DNA of 64,000 nt, from positions 310,001-374,000 of the forward strand of contig BSYO01000031.1 of assembly GCA_033239525.1 (NCBI GenBank), written 5' to 3'. This DNA is from Nepenthes gracilis (Eukaryota; Streptophyta; Magnoliopsida; Caryophyllales; Nepenthaceae). Position 1 is the first letter of the stretch; every line of letters begins with the position of its first letter. Below the pieces are notes generated by a model. That model ran no database searches. It was not told where the DNA came from and was given only the letters and a program-made list of their open reading frames with translations. Of this stretch, positions 33,163 to 45,474 are shown piece after piece. The translations under genes and the position numbers were made by a program.

Positions 33163-35468
33163 TGTAATAACTCAGATCCCCATTTAGATTATTTTAATAT
33201 TAATTGTAATATTGGGTATTTCGGCATGGTAAAAATAAATTATGAAAATTTAAGGAATGATCGAAATTTTGGAGTGATGCCTAGAGTGCGCCCGTACTGT
33301 TTTCCAAATACCGATTGCGATTTTAAAATAAAAAAAGTAAAATAGAAAATAAAAATATAAATATAATAATAATAATAATAAATAAATAAATAAATAAATA
33401 AAAGAAAAGGAAGGAAAAGAATAGGAAATCAAGAAGAGAAGGAAGTCGGCAAGAGAGAGGGAGAGTAGAGAGAGAAGGAAAGGGGGTTAGGGTTCGAACG
33501 AAGAAGGAGGAGGAAGAAGGAGGAGGAGAAAGGAGAGGAGGAGATAAGAGAAGGGGTCATTGGCGGCGGTGGTGGCTCACTGGTGAGGCCGCGAAGGCTG
33601 CGGCGTGCGGTGGCAGTGCGAGTTGCACGAGGAGAGAGGGACAGAGACAGCAGCCGCGTAGTGGTGCCAGCACCAGTGGGGTGATGCCGGAGAGGCCAGC
33701 GATGGCCATGTGAGGCGACACGGTGGTGGAGCGGTGATAGCGGAGTGGCCGGCAGAAGGCCTCACGCTAAGGAAAACGGAGGAGAGAGGAGGGCGCGCGG
33801 TGGCTGAGAGAAGAATCGCCTAATTTGGGTGCTTCAAAATATCCTTTCTTCAGATCTGCAAAGTATAAAGTTGATGTAAGTATCCTCTAACCCTATCATT
33901 GGTCTGATTTAATCTCCGATAAATTTTGACTACTGTGAAAGATTTTACTAACATGCATATACTTTTATATACCCTCAATTTATTAATTATGTACATGCAT
34001 GTATGTTTTACTGGTCGTGCGGTGATTTTACATTGGTGTTTATGATTTGGAGGATTTTCAGACACTCAAACGGTATATATATATGTTTGTATATCCGTAT
34101 ATTGTGGAACCATGAATCGAGCCTTACATTAATCATACATGCTGTCGAGGGCAGGGTCACTATAGCGTCATGGCGGTCCAAGACCGAGAGGTAGTTTATG
34201 TGATCCGAGGCATGAGATATTGGTACCGCTCCTTACGGGGAGATTTAGTCCCGACGGGGACGTATATAATATGGCCACTTCTGCCAAAAGGAAGGTTGAG
34301 ACGTTCAATAGCTGACCTGCCTGACTGTGTATTTAAATGAGAATCATCGTAAAGAATTAACAAAATAATATATTCGAACGTCCTAATATATATAACTAAA
34401 ACTTGATATTGTACCCAAAGCCGTGAGTGATAAAATATAGTGAGTAAGTGTCTAATCTATGGAAAACAGATTACATAGATGGCCTTCAACTATTACCCTA
34501 AATCATAACCGATATAACCGTAGTTACCAGACAATGGTCACCCTTCCTCAAGTTGGTTTTATTAATCTTTGATTCTCCGATTTCATGCATACTTTGTATT
34601 TCTGCATGTATTTGGGTGAACTATGATTTGAGATACGTGGTTTGGCTCGCGGATGGGTGATAGAAATGTCTCATACATATTGACGTGTTAAGCCCCAAAA
34701 CATGTTTTATATTTATATGTTTTGGTTTTGGCTTCTTAATTTCAGCATATAATATATGAGATTTGGATCCGAACGATGATATGTGTCCCACATGAATGCG
34801 GTGACAGTCATGATTATATAATGTGTCTTCGAATCAAATGATATGATATCATTTACGAAATTTTATTGGATCGTTATTTATTATGAGTATGTCCCAAAAT
34901 GACTGTTTGATACAAACGATGATTTAGTACGAAACACTTCTCGATTTTAGGGATTTCACGGATATTTTGTTTTGTTTTACGTAATTGTTATGCGATATCC
35001 CTACTTCTGATTTATGTGTACTATTTTATATGATGTTGGTACTTGTTGAGGTCTAGGCTAACGTTTTTATATTTTATTACTCTAGACTAGTGATATGGAT
35101 GCACTTGCAGGAGTGTGGACATAATCTGGTACGAATATCTCTATCGTTGAATGGAGATGTTATGTTGGGTATGTTTCGGATCCCGAGGTTGTGTTATGGT
35201 TATTATTTATGACTGAATGATAGACCCGATCATTGTATGAGAAATATTAAAGTTGCATATTTGGATACAACTTTTACAATATTTGCTTAGTAGGTCATAT
35301 ATTATATTTGTCCGGATTTATATCCGATGAGGTCTTGTACGGGTTTTATTATGTTGAATCCTATATGTATTCAAATTGTTACGCTCGGGTTGGGTTTTTA
35401 TGATTGATGGAAATATTATTATTAATTTTATTTTTGACTTGCATATATTGTATACTTGGGTCGTGACA
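33163..35468 (+). repeat. 3' LTR of element F
   Basis: 2306 bp, homologous along its length to 28180-30544, including the purine-rich and GC-rich block (about 33410-33820) and an A/T microsatellite (33361-33402). Confidence 0.85.
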
Positions 35469-35500
35469 ACTTTCCCCTCTTTTTTTGTAGCCCACAAGCC

Positions 35501-35556
35501 GGTCAACTAGTTAACCAACGAAATGCCATTTATGCCGGTCAACGAGTTGACCGGCA
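35501..35556 (-). repeat. Palindromes in the LINE 3' region, proximal pair
   Basis: 35533-35556 has perfect 11-base arms, TGCCGGTCAAC and GTTGACCGGCA, around GA. 35501-35516 (GGTCAAC-TA-GTTAACC) has one mismatch as DNA, which becomes a G-U pair in minus-strand RNA. The arms include TTGACC, also a W-box core. Confidence 0.8.
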
Positions 35557-35942
35557 CTTTTCCCCCCTTGTTTTTTGGGGACTGAAGACTGAAGACAAGC
35601 CGATACATTCACCAAATCGGCAAAGTGTATACCACCAAAACACCAACCAGCAATATTGCACCCCACGCCAACAACCGAATGAAGGGCAAAGCAGCACACT
35701 CCAAAATCTCATATACACCAAAACAGCAGTAACCTCGGACAACACAACCATCTCAGCCCAATTGAAACGATCTTGGTCCAAAGGCAATGATCTCGAACAT
35801 GCCAAAATACATTGCTAAACATGAGGAATAGAAGAAGGAGAACGTTTCTTTTTACACCTTTTTGGTTTTATGAGGAAAGATGAAGGTCCTCCACCTTCAG
35901 TGGAAGGTAACATGCCGTTAGTAGGAAGGGGAGATGGAGTTT

Positions 35943-37586
35943 CTATTCCAAATCCTTACTGCCTAAAATCCCCACATCATCAACTAAATGTTCCTCAGAT
36001 ATAAGAGTCGAAGCCGGATTATCGTTCTGAAGTAAATAATCACTAATGACCGGGACCCCTGGCAACTCAAAGCTATTCCGCACTAATCCAGATCCATCGA
36101 GAAGAGACTGCCCAGGGTTATAAGAGACCTCAAGGACTCTTGCTCTGGAAGCACCAAGCTTCTTTCTAAGCTCTTCAATATTTCTCATCAGCTTGCCAAT
36201 ACTGGAACAGGATCCTTGGTCTTCTCCATGGTGATCAATAGCCACACCATGGTAAGAAGAACCAATTTGAGCGTGGTTATTTCTAACTAGTATATCGAGG
36301 TACTCCACTCCTATCCTTATAGCATTCAAGGGTAATACTACACCATCCAGATCTCCATTATTAGCAATATCCACATTATGAGCAACAACCACCTCTCCCT
36401 CCTTGGATTTATCCATTGGAATAGAGCCCACTGGACACTGGAGTTCAACTAATTCAACATGGTACTCCAATTTGCCATCCGCTGTAAGGCGATCAACCGA
36501 TGAAGATATTAAAACTGGCAAGGAGAATCGGGTAGCTTGAACCATTGATACACCTTTAGAAGCCTCCCGGCTTCGCGAATCATCTAAGTAACTTTCAGGT
36601 GAGACAGCCAAATTAGAAACCCCAACATCAGATTCATCATCAGATGACAGATTCCTCCCCTAGTTATCAGCAGCCTGAGCATGAATATCATAATCAACCA
36701 ACTGGCATGGTTCTTCAGTATCAACTTAGAGAGCAGAGTTCACAGTTGATCCAGCATTTGACCTACGTGTTGGGGCATCCTCTTGAGAGGAGGAATTATG
36801 CAAACCCTCTTGCCCCACCTTGCACTTCTCGTCCTTTGCTAAAAGACTATTTACATGGGTCATATTGTTTGATTTACATTTGACTGCATTATGCCCAAAT
36901 TTTTAGCAATTACCACACCTGACTGGTTTCCATTGATATTCTACTACCATCTCAACACATGAATCCAACCCAGCCTCTGAATTTTGCCTAAGATATAGCC
37001 TAATTTTAGATGACAATTCAGCATCAACCCGCACCTCGACACAAACGCGGGCAAAGTTCATTCGCTCCATTTTGATAGTGTTAGAATCCAGCTGAATTGG
37101 CTTACCTATGACACTGGCAATACCGTTGAGACCCAACGAAGTCCAATATTTCACTAGCACATTAAGCAAATTTATCCACATCGGAAACGTTTTATGCCCC
37201 TCTTTTAAAAGAGGCATCCCAACTTTCTAGTGCTTAAGGAATACCGCACGCCCCAAAAATGCCCAAGGGCCACTAGCCAAGCACTTTTCCATTAGCGCAC
37301 CGGATGAACATCGGAAGAAAAAGAAACCACATTCATTCTCCACGACATGGAGAATTTCAAAATGTGCCCATATTTTTCGCGCTATAACATTAACAGCATT
37401 AACACTAATGTTGCTCCCCAAATAGCCTCCCCTTGATTGATAACATCAAACGGGGGGACATAGAAGCAACACCTCCAAGTTTCTACGAAGGGTAAAATTT
37501 CAGATGATGATTAAGGGAAAAATATCCTTCTGAACTATGTTAGGCCATGACGATGGAGAATGGCCAACCAAATTTTCAGAATTCAT
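35943..37586 (-). pseudogene. LINE ORF1 (DUF4283 and CCHC knuckle)
   Basis: Minus strand, start ATGAATTCTGAAAATTTGG at 37586, with SSWPNIVQKD typical of plant L1 ORF1. The 37421-37227 part (ARKIWAHFEILHVVENECGFFFFRC) and the 37217-36903 part (PMWINLLNVLVKYWTSLGLN, SVIGKPIQLDS, RVCVEVRVDAEL, VEYQWKPVRCGNC) form the DUF4283 domain, separated by a stop. The knuckle reads CGNC*KFGHNAVKC with TAA inside it (about 36902). A charged tail of 222 codons (36611-35943) stays open. The protein binds LINE RNA in relatives. At least two stops and a frameshift after codon 20 prevent a full product. Confidence 0.75.
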
Positions 37587-37840
37587 CTTCACAAAATTGG
37601 AAAAGTGAGTACCTAAAACCGGATATGAAATCTGGAGGGAGGAGGGAGGATCGGAACCTTCCAAATGTGAAACCCTTTCAATTTGGGGAGCACATGGTTC
37701 AGCAATCAGATTGCCAGAAGCAAAACCACTTCAGCTTCAAGGCCAATTGATTAACCACATCGATTGATAATCAGATTCAGCTCCCGAACAAGAGGCAAGA
37801 TGCACTCTCTGAAGACACCTCCGGATGAGAGTCCAAAGAC

Positions 37841-39574
37841 TACTAAGTATCCATCACGCGATATGTTAACACATAATGAATCAGGTGCGACGGACTCCTC
37901 TTATTGGATCCAGACCATCCGAGTGCTTCGGTAGCAAATGATTCGAGTGGAATACCTCAGCCTTTCTGGTGCACTTTGACCCATGTGCCTCGGCCATCCA
38001 TTTGGCTGAAAGCTTTGCCCAGGGAGCATCTGTCAACTAGTCATCTCAATCTTCTGTTACCTCAAACTTAACTATATTTTTATACCTGTAAAATAGGTCA
38101 ATTATCTGAATAAAAATGTTTGGGTGCCTATTTCAGGGCTACAGAAACTATAAAATGATGCTAAAATGTGTTAAACATAATATATTACCCTATCACTGGT
38201 GATAAAATACCTCACTTGGGCTTTACTTCCTCTCGTCTTCCTCTCTCACGTGCATGTCAAATTATTATTTTTGGACCTAAGTAATGCTTGAAGTATGCTA
38301 ATTTAATTGAAACATTCATTATTTATTTTGACCATATATATTGAAGTATATTAGTTATTAAAATATATATTATTAAAATATAAATATATTAAATGCCATA
38401 AGACAAGGCAAGGTAATATATATTATCTTTTATATGAACCGGTTGTATATATTAATTTATTACCTGCAGTTATATCAAGTTTACCACTGGAAAATTTCAA
38501 TTTAATATATTCTGACACCAGACATTACTTTCTTCTCTACAGTTAGCACACTGTCGCATGTTGTTATAATGCAATTAATAGTTGATTCCCCATCATTTAA
38601 TAGATTCGATTATTCAAATTCCACCATGTAAAAAAAAACTACTGCAGATTTACTTTTGTCGTGAATTTATTTCTTTAAAATATTAAATTTTCTTTTACTT
38701 TTTAAAGATGTTTGAAATTATTTTAAAATAATAAAAGGCAAGGGCCAACTTAATCCTTTTTCTAAAAAATTTTGGAATAAGAATATTTAGGGGAGTTGTC
38801 ACGTACCATGAATTCGAGTTGTCCTACAAATTCGGGGGTCGTGAATCAAATCTTCACGCTAAGTCGATCTGATGCGGATTTAGTCTCTATGACCTCAAAT
38901 CTGACTGTAAATCCTCCGACACTCAAGTCAAATGTCTTTCCGAGAAAATAGAAAAGATGTAAGAAGGATGCGTAGATGTATGTGTGGTGGATTGAGTGTT
39001 TGGGTGCGCATAATTGATTGATGGTTCAGAGCAACCCTCCGACCTCATAAGGGCCGCTCGATATGGGTTCGTGGTTCACATTTGATCATTTCTAGGCCGC
39101 TTGGTTTGGAACCAAGGTTTGTTAACAGATGAATGGAAATTTACCTGATTTATGGACAGTTTAAGTCACTCAAATATATGCAATGACGCAAACACTACTA
39201 TGAGTAGATAAAATAATTATACTATTAATTAAACATAATTCATGTGTGTGGCCAGCAATTCACTTAATGGGATCTTGTTGGGCCTACGTTCGTGGGCCTC
39301 AATGCTTTCCAGCCTATTTCACATTATGGCCTTGGTAGCCTTCATATAAGCCCATTAGTAGTTGTACTCATCATTAGACCCCATACCAAAAGTTTTGAGC
39401 TTTTAGCATCTGATATGTTCATTGATGGTGTACTCCTATCCCATCTAATCTGCTCTCTGTTGTTACCTTGGAAAAATCATCTTGCAGCTGATTTTCTTGA
39501 AGCAAATCAAGGACGCAATTGAGCAGGAGTGATCAAACTCTAAGAATAGATTAAGTCTAGAGTGAAAGAAAAAA
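37841..39574. other. Intergenic, no gene seen
   Basis: AT-rich from about 38050 to 38790. The 38790-39130 part (GGGGTCGTGAATCAAATC) has the look of an old retroelement but no domain is readable. A 76-codon plus ORF at 39292-39522 is unassigned. Confidence 0.5.
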
Positions 39575-40915
39575 ATAAAAAATGACAAATTTTTCGGTGA
39601 AATAAGATCTCCGGAGAGACAAGGTCTCTGGAGAGAACAAGATTTTCGGAAAGAAAAATGGTCTCCCGAGAGATAAGGTCTCCAGAATGAATAGGGCCTC
39701 TGGAGAGACAAGGTCTCCGGAGAGAACAAAGTTTCAATGAGAGAAAAAAAGAGAAAAAAGGTCTTCAAAAAGAACAAAATTTTCGGAGAGAGAAAAGGTC
39801 TCCGAAGTAACAAAATTTCCAGAGAATAAGGAGTTCTTCGGAGTGATAAGATCTTCCGAAGAGGTCAAGGGTCTCCGGAATGATGAGATCTCCAGAGAAG
39901 ATAGAGGTCTCCGAAGTAATAAGATTTTCGGAGAAGATTGAGGTCTCCGGAGTGATGAGATCTCCGGAGATGATGCAGATCTCTGGAGAAGATAGAGGTC
40001 TCCAAGTGATGAGATTTTCGAAGAAGACAGAGGTCTCTGAAATGACAAGACTTCTGGAGATGACGAAATCTCTAGAGTGATAATATCTCCGATGAACACT
40101 AAGCAGGTATTAGCGACTCAAACGGCCATGGAGTGATACTCAGTGGAGAAGAGAAGTAACAGGAAAATAAAGAAGTTCGAGAGAGAGTTAGGGTTTATGG
40201 GTTGAAGACGAAGGTAAAAACTAACATGAAACAATGTCGGATTTATAGCAATTTTTTGGGCTTGAAAAGGTGCCATTTTCGAATTGAAAGGACGCACAAT
40301 TTTGAAGAATGACACAATTGCAAATCACTTGAAAAATTATCCTCATTAATGACGCCGAGAATAGCACCCAAGGTAAAACTCGAAAAGCAAATTGGTTGCT
40401 TGTTATTGACAGAATCTCTCCGAAGACCCTACTAACTCCGGAGACTTTATCTCTTCGGAGACCTTTTTTCTCCCCTTAAAATTTGGTTTACTCCGGAGAC
40501 CTTATTTTCTCGGAGACCTTTTCTCTCTCCAAAAATTTTATTCTCTCCGGAGACCTGTTTTCTCTTCTTGAAATTTGTTTCTCTCTGGAGACCATGTCTC
40601 TCCAGAGACCCTATTAACTCCGAAAACCTTATTTCTCCGGAAAGACCTTTTCTCTATCCAAAAATTTTGTTCTCTTCGGAGGCCTTTTTTCTCTCCTTAA
40701 AATTTGGTTCTCTCCAAAGACCTTATTTCTTCGGAGACCCTATCTTTCCGGAATCCCTGTTAACTCCGGAGACTTTATTTCTCGAAGACCTTATCTCTCC
40801 GAGACCTTTTCTCTCTCCGAAAATTTTGTTCTCTCCGAATACCTTTTTTCTCTCCTTGAAATTTGGTTCTCTTCAAAGACATTTTCTCTCTCCAAGTACC
40901 TTTCGGGGAGTAAAC
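39575..40915. repeat. Long inverted repeat built of tandem subrepeats (foldback-like)
   Basis: The left arm (about 39575-40100) and right arm (about 40405-40915) are each made of degenerate tandem units around GGTCTCCGGAGA. Asymmetric parts show inversion: GAACAAAATTTTCGGAGAGAG near 39770-39800 on the left against CTCCGAAAATTTTGTTCTCTC near 40817-40840 on the right. The loop is about 300 bases. No transposase ORF. Long inverted arms with internal direct subrepeats are the defining plan of foldback elements. Terminal duplications were not identified, so the element ends are approximate. Confidence 0.6.
40241..40248 (-). promoter_or_regulatory. TATA-like element in the loop of the inverted repeat
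   Basis: The minus strand reads TGCTATAAATCC, followed about 50-110 bases on by AACCCATAAACCCTAACTC and then ATGGCCGTTTGA. It looks like a plant core promoter pointing into the left arm. No long ORF follows. Confidence 0.3.
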
Positions 40916-42259
40916 TCCGATTGTATTCTAATTATTGTTTTAGTTGTAGTGCGCAAATCTTGCATTGTCAAAAACGGAGTGGAGATCTTACCTGCAGAGA
41001 GCATGATCAATGCCCGTCACGAATCCAAATCCCTAGTACGCATAAAGAATATTGTCCATATGCGATATTCCAAATTAGGTAGAATCACCTTGAAAAGAGC
41101 ATATGGCCCACAAAAATATGATCCAAATAATAATATCAACTGACATTTTTTCTGTCACTAAATATTAATATAATATTTATTATTTTATTTGATGATTTGA
41201 ATTTTTATCTTATAAAGATAAATCTTAATTTTGACATATCACAATAAAAGCAACATATCCGAGCAAGAACAGAAATCATAACCGGAGGATCTCTTCATCT
41301 CCATTGAAATCACACATCAAAACAATGGACATCACAAAACAAGATCAATCTAGAATATGACAACAAGGTACGTGAATGGCATTGAAAAATTCATCTAAAT
41401 AATTTTTATAGTTTGCTTTTACTCTCAACTTTTAATTTATATAGAAAATATGTGGAGATCCGATATATTTATTCATTTTTTGTAAATAAATAAATTTTGA
41501 TAAATCACCAAAAAAACCAGGCAAAAAATCTTTATGGAAGAACTCAGCAAAATATCCTAATAAATAAAATCGATAATCTTTCCTGCGGTTTACTTGTAAG
41601 ATCACGCCGTGGGTAGAGCCTCCCTTGCAGTTCAATTGTAGAAATACTCAATGCTGTATAATTTATGACTCGTACCTCTCCAGTAGTCCACTGACAGAAA
41701 CACTACATGGCTTACATCTCTTTCACCTCTCGAGAGAGATTCAATATTATAAGCTCAAATTTCAAATTTCTTTTCAATTTTTTCAATCATAGTATAGTCC
41801 ATTTAAATTTCGAAATTCATAGAATATAGCTTGGACAAAAATATTAAGCCCTAAAATATTTTTTTAAATTAATTCCTATATATAAATTATTTTTATAATA
41901 ATATTTAAAATTTAGAGTTGTATTAATCTTGCATCTTGCGGGCATTGAAGTGGCTTCCAATGTAAAAAGGGCTTGCACGGCTGAGACGCCATTACACGCG
42001 AGAGGTTCAAAGCTTAGAACTAAATGTCAAAAGAAGAGAGATAAAGATAGAATAATGGCGAAGTTGGCATTTATGTCTAAGTATGTCAACGGTTGGAAGT
42101 GTTATGTTATGCTCAGAACGGGAGATCCTATTATGTGGAGTAGGATTTTAATTTTAAAAAAGTAATTTTTTTTTTTGGTTTTTTAAATTTTATAAAATAA
42201 TAAAAAAAAACTTTTTCTTGTTTGGGACAAAGATCCTGCTCCGCGAAGGTTGTGACCAC
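40916..42259. other. Intergenic, no gene seen
   Basis: AT-rich. The 191-codon plus ORF at 40568-41143 runs out of the inverted-repeat arm into a non-repetitive tail of about 75 residues (VRKSCIVKNGVEIL...) with no known domain. The 41929-42165 ORF is unassigned. Confidence 0.5.
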
Positions 42260-42992
42260 AACCTCGGCACATACATGTGAAAATGTATAGTCCATACAAG
42301 ATTTCATGCTTATTTTTATACAGATATAAAAATAATAGTATTCGATATTTATCTATTTTTTAAAAAAATCATAAAACTCTCCAATAATAACAGAAACAGA
42401 ACAAATCCCTCAAACAACCGGTAAACTGTTATGTATGCACAAGAAAAACGAACGGGATAGTTAAAAATACATGCATGAATTTAAAATATCTAAATCAAAA
42501 CAACACATTATCAAATGCAAAATCAGACAAAGAATAGGGTTAAAGAATATTTACCTCAACCTATACTAAGCAGATCTGACAAAAAGATGCCTAATCTACT
42601 AAAACCGTGCTTTCTCTATTCCTTCTGCGTTCTTTCTCTTTCCTTTTTCCTCCTTCTGCCTAAGGATTGATGCTCACTGTGTGCACTGCTCTTTAAATAG
42701 CCAAACCTGCGCTCAAGCGTCACTCGAGCGCTACCCGGGTACAACCATTCTAGCACTAAATCTTGAGCGAGCCTCGAGTTCTCCTCAGGTGTACTCATAC
42801 TAGAATCAATGCCCAGGGTGTGCCGCAAGCAATGGCAGTTTAGAATCAGTGCCTCAAGCATACATTAGGTATCACACCACTGAACCAGATATCCTTCAAA
42901 TTTCACAAAGTAATTACTTTAAAATACATCTAATTAACCCAAATATTATAACTAATATTAAAATCATCTAGATAAGGGTCCAAGGTATTACA
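42260..42992 (-). repeat. Truncated or solo LTR related to element F
   Basis: The minus strand starts TGTAATACC at 42992 and matches the start of F's LTR (for example TTTTAATATTAGTTATAAT), then shares landmarks such as TTTAACCCTATTCTTTG and CATGCATGTATTTTTA in the same order. No internal region or partner LTR is nearby. The left end is uncertain. Confidence 0.65.
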
Positions 42993-44046
42993 GTCGATAA
43001 TTTGAATTTGAAAGGAAGTCAATATATCCTAGCCTCCCTAGTAAATGATGACCTACCCAATTCAGTGGAGTGACAGGCCGTACTCCCATGAAACAATTGC
43101 TATTCAAGCTTCCTAATTCTTTCCTTCATCTCATAGGTGGACGCAATCCTCTTTATATTAAGGAATGTCCTTAATTCCAAATGATTACTGACACCCAAGG
43201 AACTTGCCGACTCAGAACATTCCTTGGAAGGCTAGTGCATGAAGCCTCGTCTTATGCCGAAGGCCTCCCTATGTCCTGTGAGTAGCGTGAATTTTGTCAC
43301 TCCAGACTCTCTTCCCTAACTTCGAAGTAAAGACGGCCTATGAGCCAAGATGGGATCTTTTCAAGTGAGGCTCCTCAAGCCTCAAAGCCGCCAGTTCACT
43401 GCATTATCCCCTTGGAGGCATGCTTTTTTTCCCAATTCCTCTTTCTTGAAGTGAAGGCTTGAGAATTGGAGTGTGGAACCCTGAGTGGGCATCCCTCTAA
43501 CCTGTCATAGAGATATTTAAGTATCTTTGACATTGTGTGAACCTAAACTGCTAAGGACTCTACATTTAACTTGCCATGAGAAGTGACATCCTTGGGTGAT
43601 AAACTCGTTTGAGCCCTAGTCTTCACCATGATTGTTTTACTTTATCAAGTGAAGCTTGATTCTCCTTATTCAAAGATTTTGATTGATGATGAGAACTAGT
43701 AGCTTGACCACGTTTCCACTAGCAATGCCAATAATGTGTCCCATGGACTTGAATTGCCACCCGAATTAAAAAGTTAGGTTATTCCTTATGTTAGTCTAAA
43801 TAACAGGGGGTCCAGTGTTCGTGACTATAAATCATTATTCTACACATTACAATAAACTAAACGAGAAGTAAGAGATATATAAGACTCATTTTCTATTATA
43901 TCCTTCAAAGTTTAAGTCAGCAATCTTTCTAAAGAAACAAAAAATTATGGAAAGAAAATAATTGTCGGAATGAAAAGAGGATAAGGATGAGTATAAATCA
44001 CGAGGACATGGCTCCGCTTAGGTGCATTCGTTACTTAAGTGTCTCC
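42993..44046. other. Unassigned, probably decayed element sequence
   Basis: Balanced base composition, no ORF above 60 codons reported and no recognisable domain. Confidence 0.4.
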
Positions 44047-44241
44047 TTTTTGTGAATTTCTTCTCCTCTTCGATTTGGAATGAATTGAATTTATAGTTCG
44101 ATTTCTAATCGTGTGATCTGTTCTGAAACCACTGCCTATGCTTTTTTTGTGAATTTCTTCTCCTCCTCTTCGATTTGGAATGAATTCAATTTATAGTTAG
44201 ATTTCTAATCGTGCGATCTGTTCTGAAACCACTACCAATGC
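44047..44241. repeat. Tandem duplication, unit about 97 bp
   Basis: Two copies (about 44047-44141 and 44142-44241) share GTGAATTTCTTCTCCTC, CGATTTGGAATGAATT and GATCTGTTCTGAAACCACT with few differences. Confidence 0.9.
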
Positions 44242-45474
44242 TAAATGGCGTTTCAAGATAGCTATTGGGAGGCGTTACTATTAGAGTGTAACCATCATTT
44301 GTATTAATAAGAAAACCATCAAACTGCTAATGTGAGAATTGTTTTGACCATTTCTAGATCGGATTATTTATTGGGGTGTTATTATCTCTCGGTCGACAGT
44401 AACCATTCGTTAGTATTAAATGCCCCGTTTAATTCTCTGCAAAGTCATTTCTTGATTGACCCGTTCGGTTTAGTACTTCCTTGTTTGGGCCGTTAGCATT
44501 TGGGCCCTACTTCAATTTTAAGTTGGGCCAATTTATTTTAGATAATATCTAGCAATGCTCTTGTTATATAAAAACATATATATATGTTGAGGAAAGTGAA
44601 ATTTTATTTATGTTTTTAACAAAGAGTTATTTTTTATTTTATTTTTGGTTGATCAGATAATGTGGCCATACCCATGCACGTAGTACTATGTACAAATAAC
44701 ATATATGAGAAGTATGAACAACAGCAGCTCCTCTATAAATATCTACTACAACTGCCTCTTCGAATTCTTCCTTTCTTCCCACCAAAATAGGGATGATGTA
44801 TATATTAGATTTTATTATGAGTTTTACGTCCGTTTAATTGATACGTGAATTTTATCTATCATATTTTTACATATACGTGTGTCTACGAAATGCTTGTCAG
44901 CCAATTCAATTCAACGCAGCAACAGTTCAGGCAGAATATTTAAAAAAGGTTGTGCTTGTACCTCGTTCCTTGAAAAACCCAAAAAGCGTCGCCAACCTTT
45001 AAACGGAAGAATGATACCACCACACAGCTGCATCATCTCATTTAATGCTGGAGGGGGGCCATAAATATTAAGTAATATGGGTCGAAAAGTATAGCATACG
45101 GATTATAGGATCGAAAACACAGCTGGCAATCACAACTTGAGATATTATAATTAGGTTTATGGATATCAATTTAATTCTTATTATTTTATGCATTGACTTA
45201 AGGAATATACAGTCTTCACAAATGAGGTCTTGTGTGGGGTGGGGTTTCTTTAAAGCCAAAAATATACACAAAACTCCCTCGATATACAAGTTTGGAGAGC
45301 AGTCGGCTCATTTTAGGTCTATTATGGTTGATTTTAGGCTCAAATACGTGGCCACCACCAAATTTTATAACAACCACTTTTGGGTCAATGTTAAATAAAG
45401 GCTAAAAAAGATATTGACCATACATTTTGTAGTAAGGTATAAAATAAGGATAAAGACACATATGAAACTTACAG
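44242..45474. other. Intergenic, no gene seen
   Basis: Contains CTCTATAAATATC at 44731-44743, a TATA-like site followed only by a 14-codon ORF, and a 61-codon plus ORF (44879-45064) of no known family. Confidence 0.45.

Larger units (their letters stand above)
28180..35468 (+). mobile_element. Element F: Ty3 Tekay/Del-like retrotransposon remnant
   Basis: LTRs are 28180-30544 and 33163-35468 (about 2.3 kb each), starting TGTAATA and ending GGGTCGTGATA or GGGTCGTGACA, with near-duplicated ACTTC (28175-28179) and ACTTT (35469-35473). An initiator-Met primer site follows the 5' LTR. The 2.6-kb interior keeps only scraps of pol. Long LTRs, this primer site and a polyprotein end of the DEIFVRR type next to the 3' LTR point to Tekay/Del. 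It is inserted in LINE G. Confidence 0.8.
27695..37828 (-). mobile_element. LINE G: L1-type LINE with ORF1 but no ORF2
   Basis: In minus sense the element runs from about 37828 to an A-tail seen as 13 T at 27695-27707. Its flanks share a 12-bp duplication, GAGCCCAAAGAC (27683-27694) and GAGTCCAAAGAC (37829-37840), 11 of 12 identical, which marks both ends. The Tekay-like element F (28180-35468) sits inside. Without F the LINE is about 2.8 kb: leader, ORF1 (37586-35943), and about 960 bases to the tail. No endonuclease, RT or RNase H domain is present, so it lacks ORF2 but is not 5'-truncated. It would have needed another LINE's ORF2 protein. Confidence 0.75.

Noticed and set aside
35456..35818. 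120-codon plus ORF
   Set aside because: It lies antisense to the LINE 3' region and spans its palindromes; no domain.
40568..41143. 191-codon plus ORF with repeated LQRP/SPE peptides
   Set aside because: Most of it is the translation of the inverted-repeat subrepeats; the left arm gives similar peptides on the other strand. Not a credible gene.
44731..44835. Promoter with TATA box and short gene
   Set aside because: The TATA-like site is followed only by a 14-codon ORF, and no conserved product can be named.
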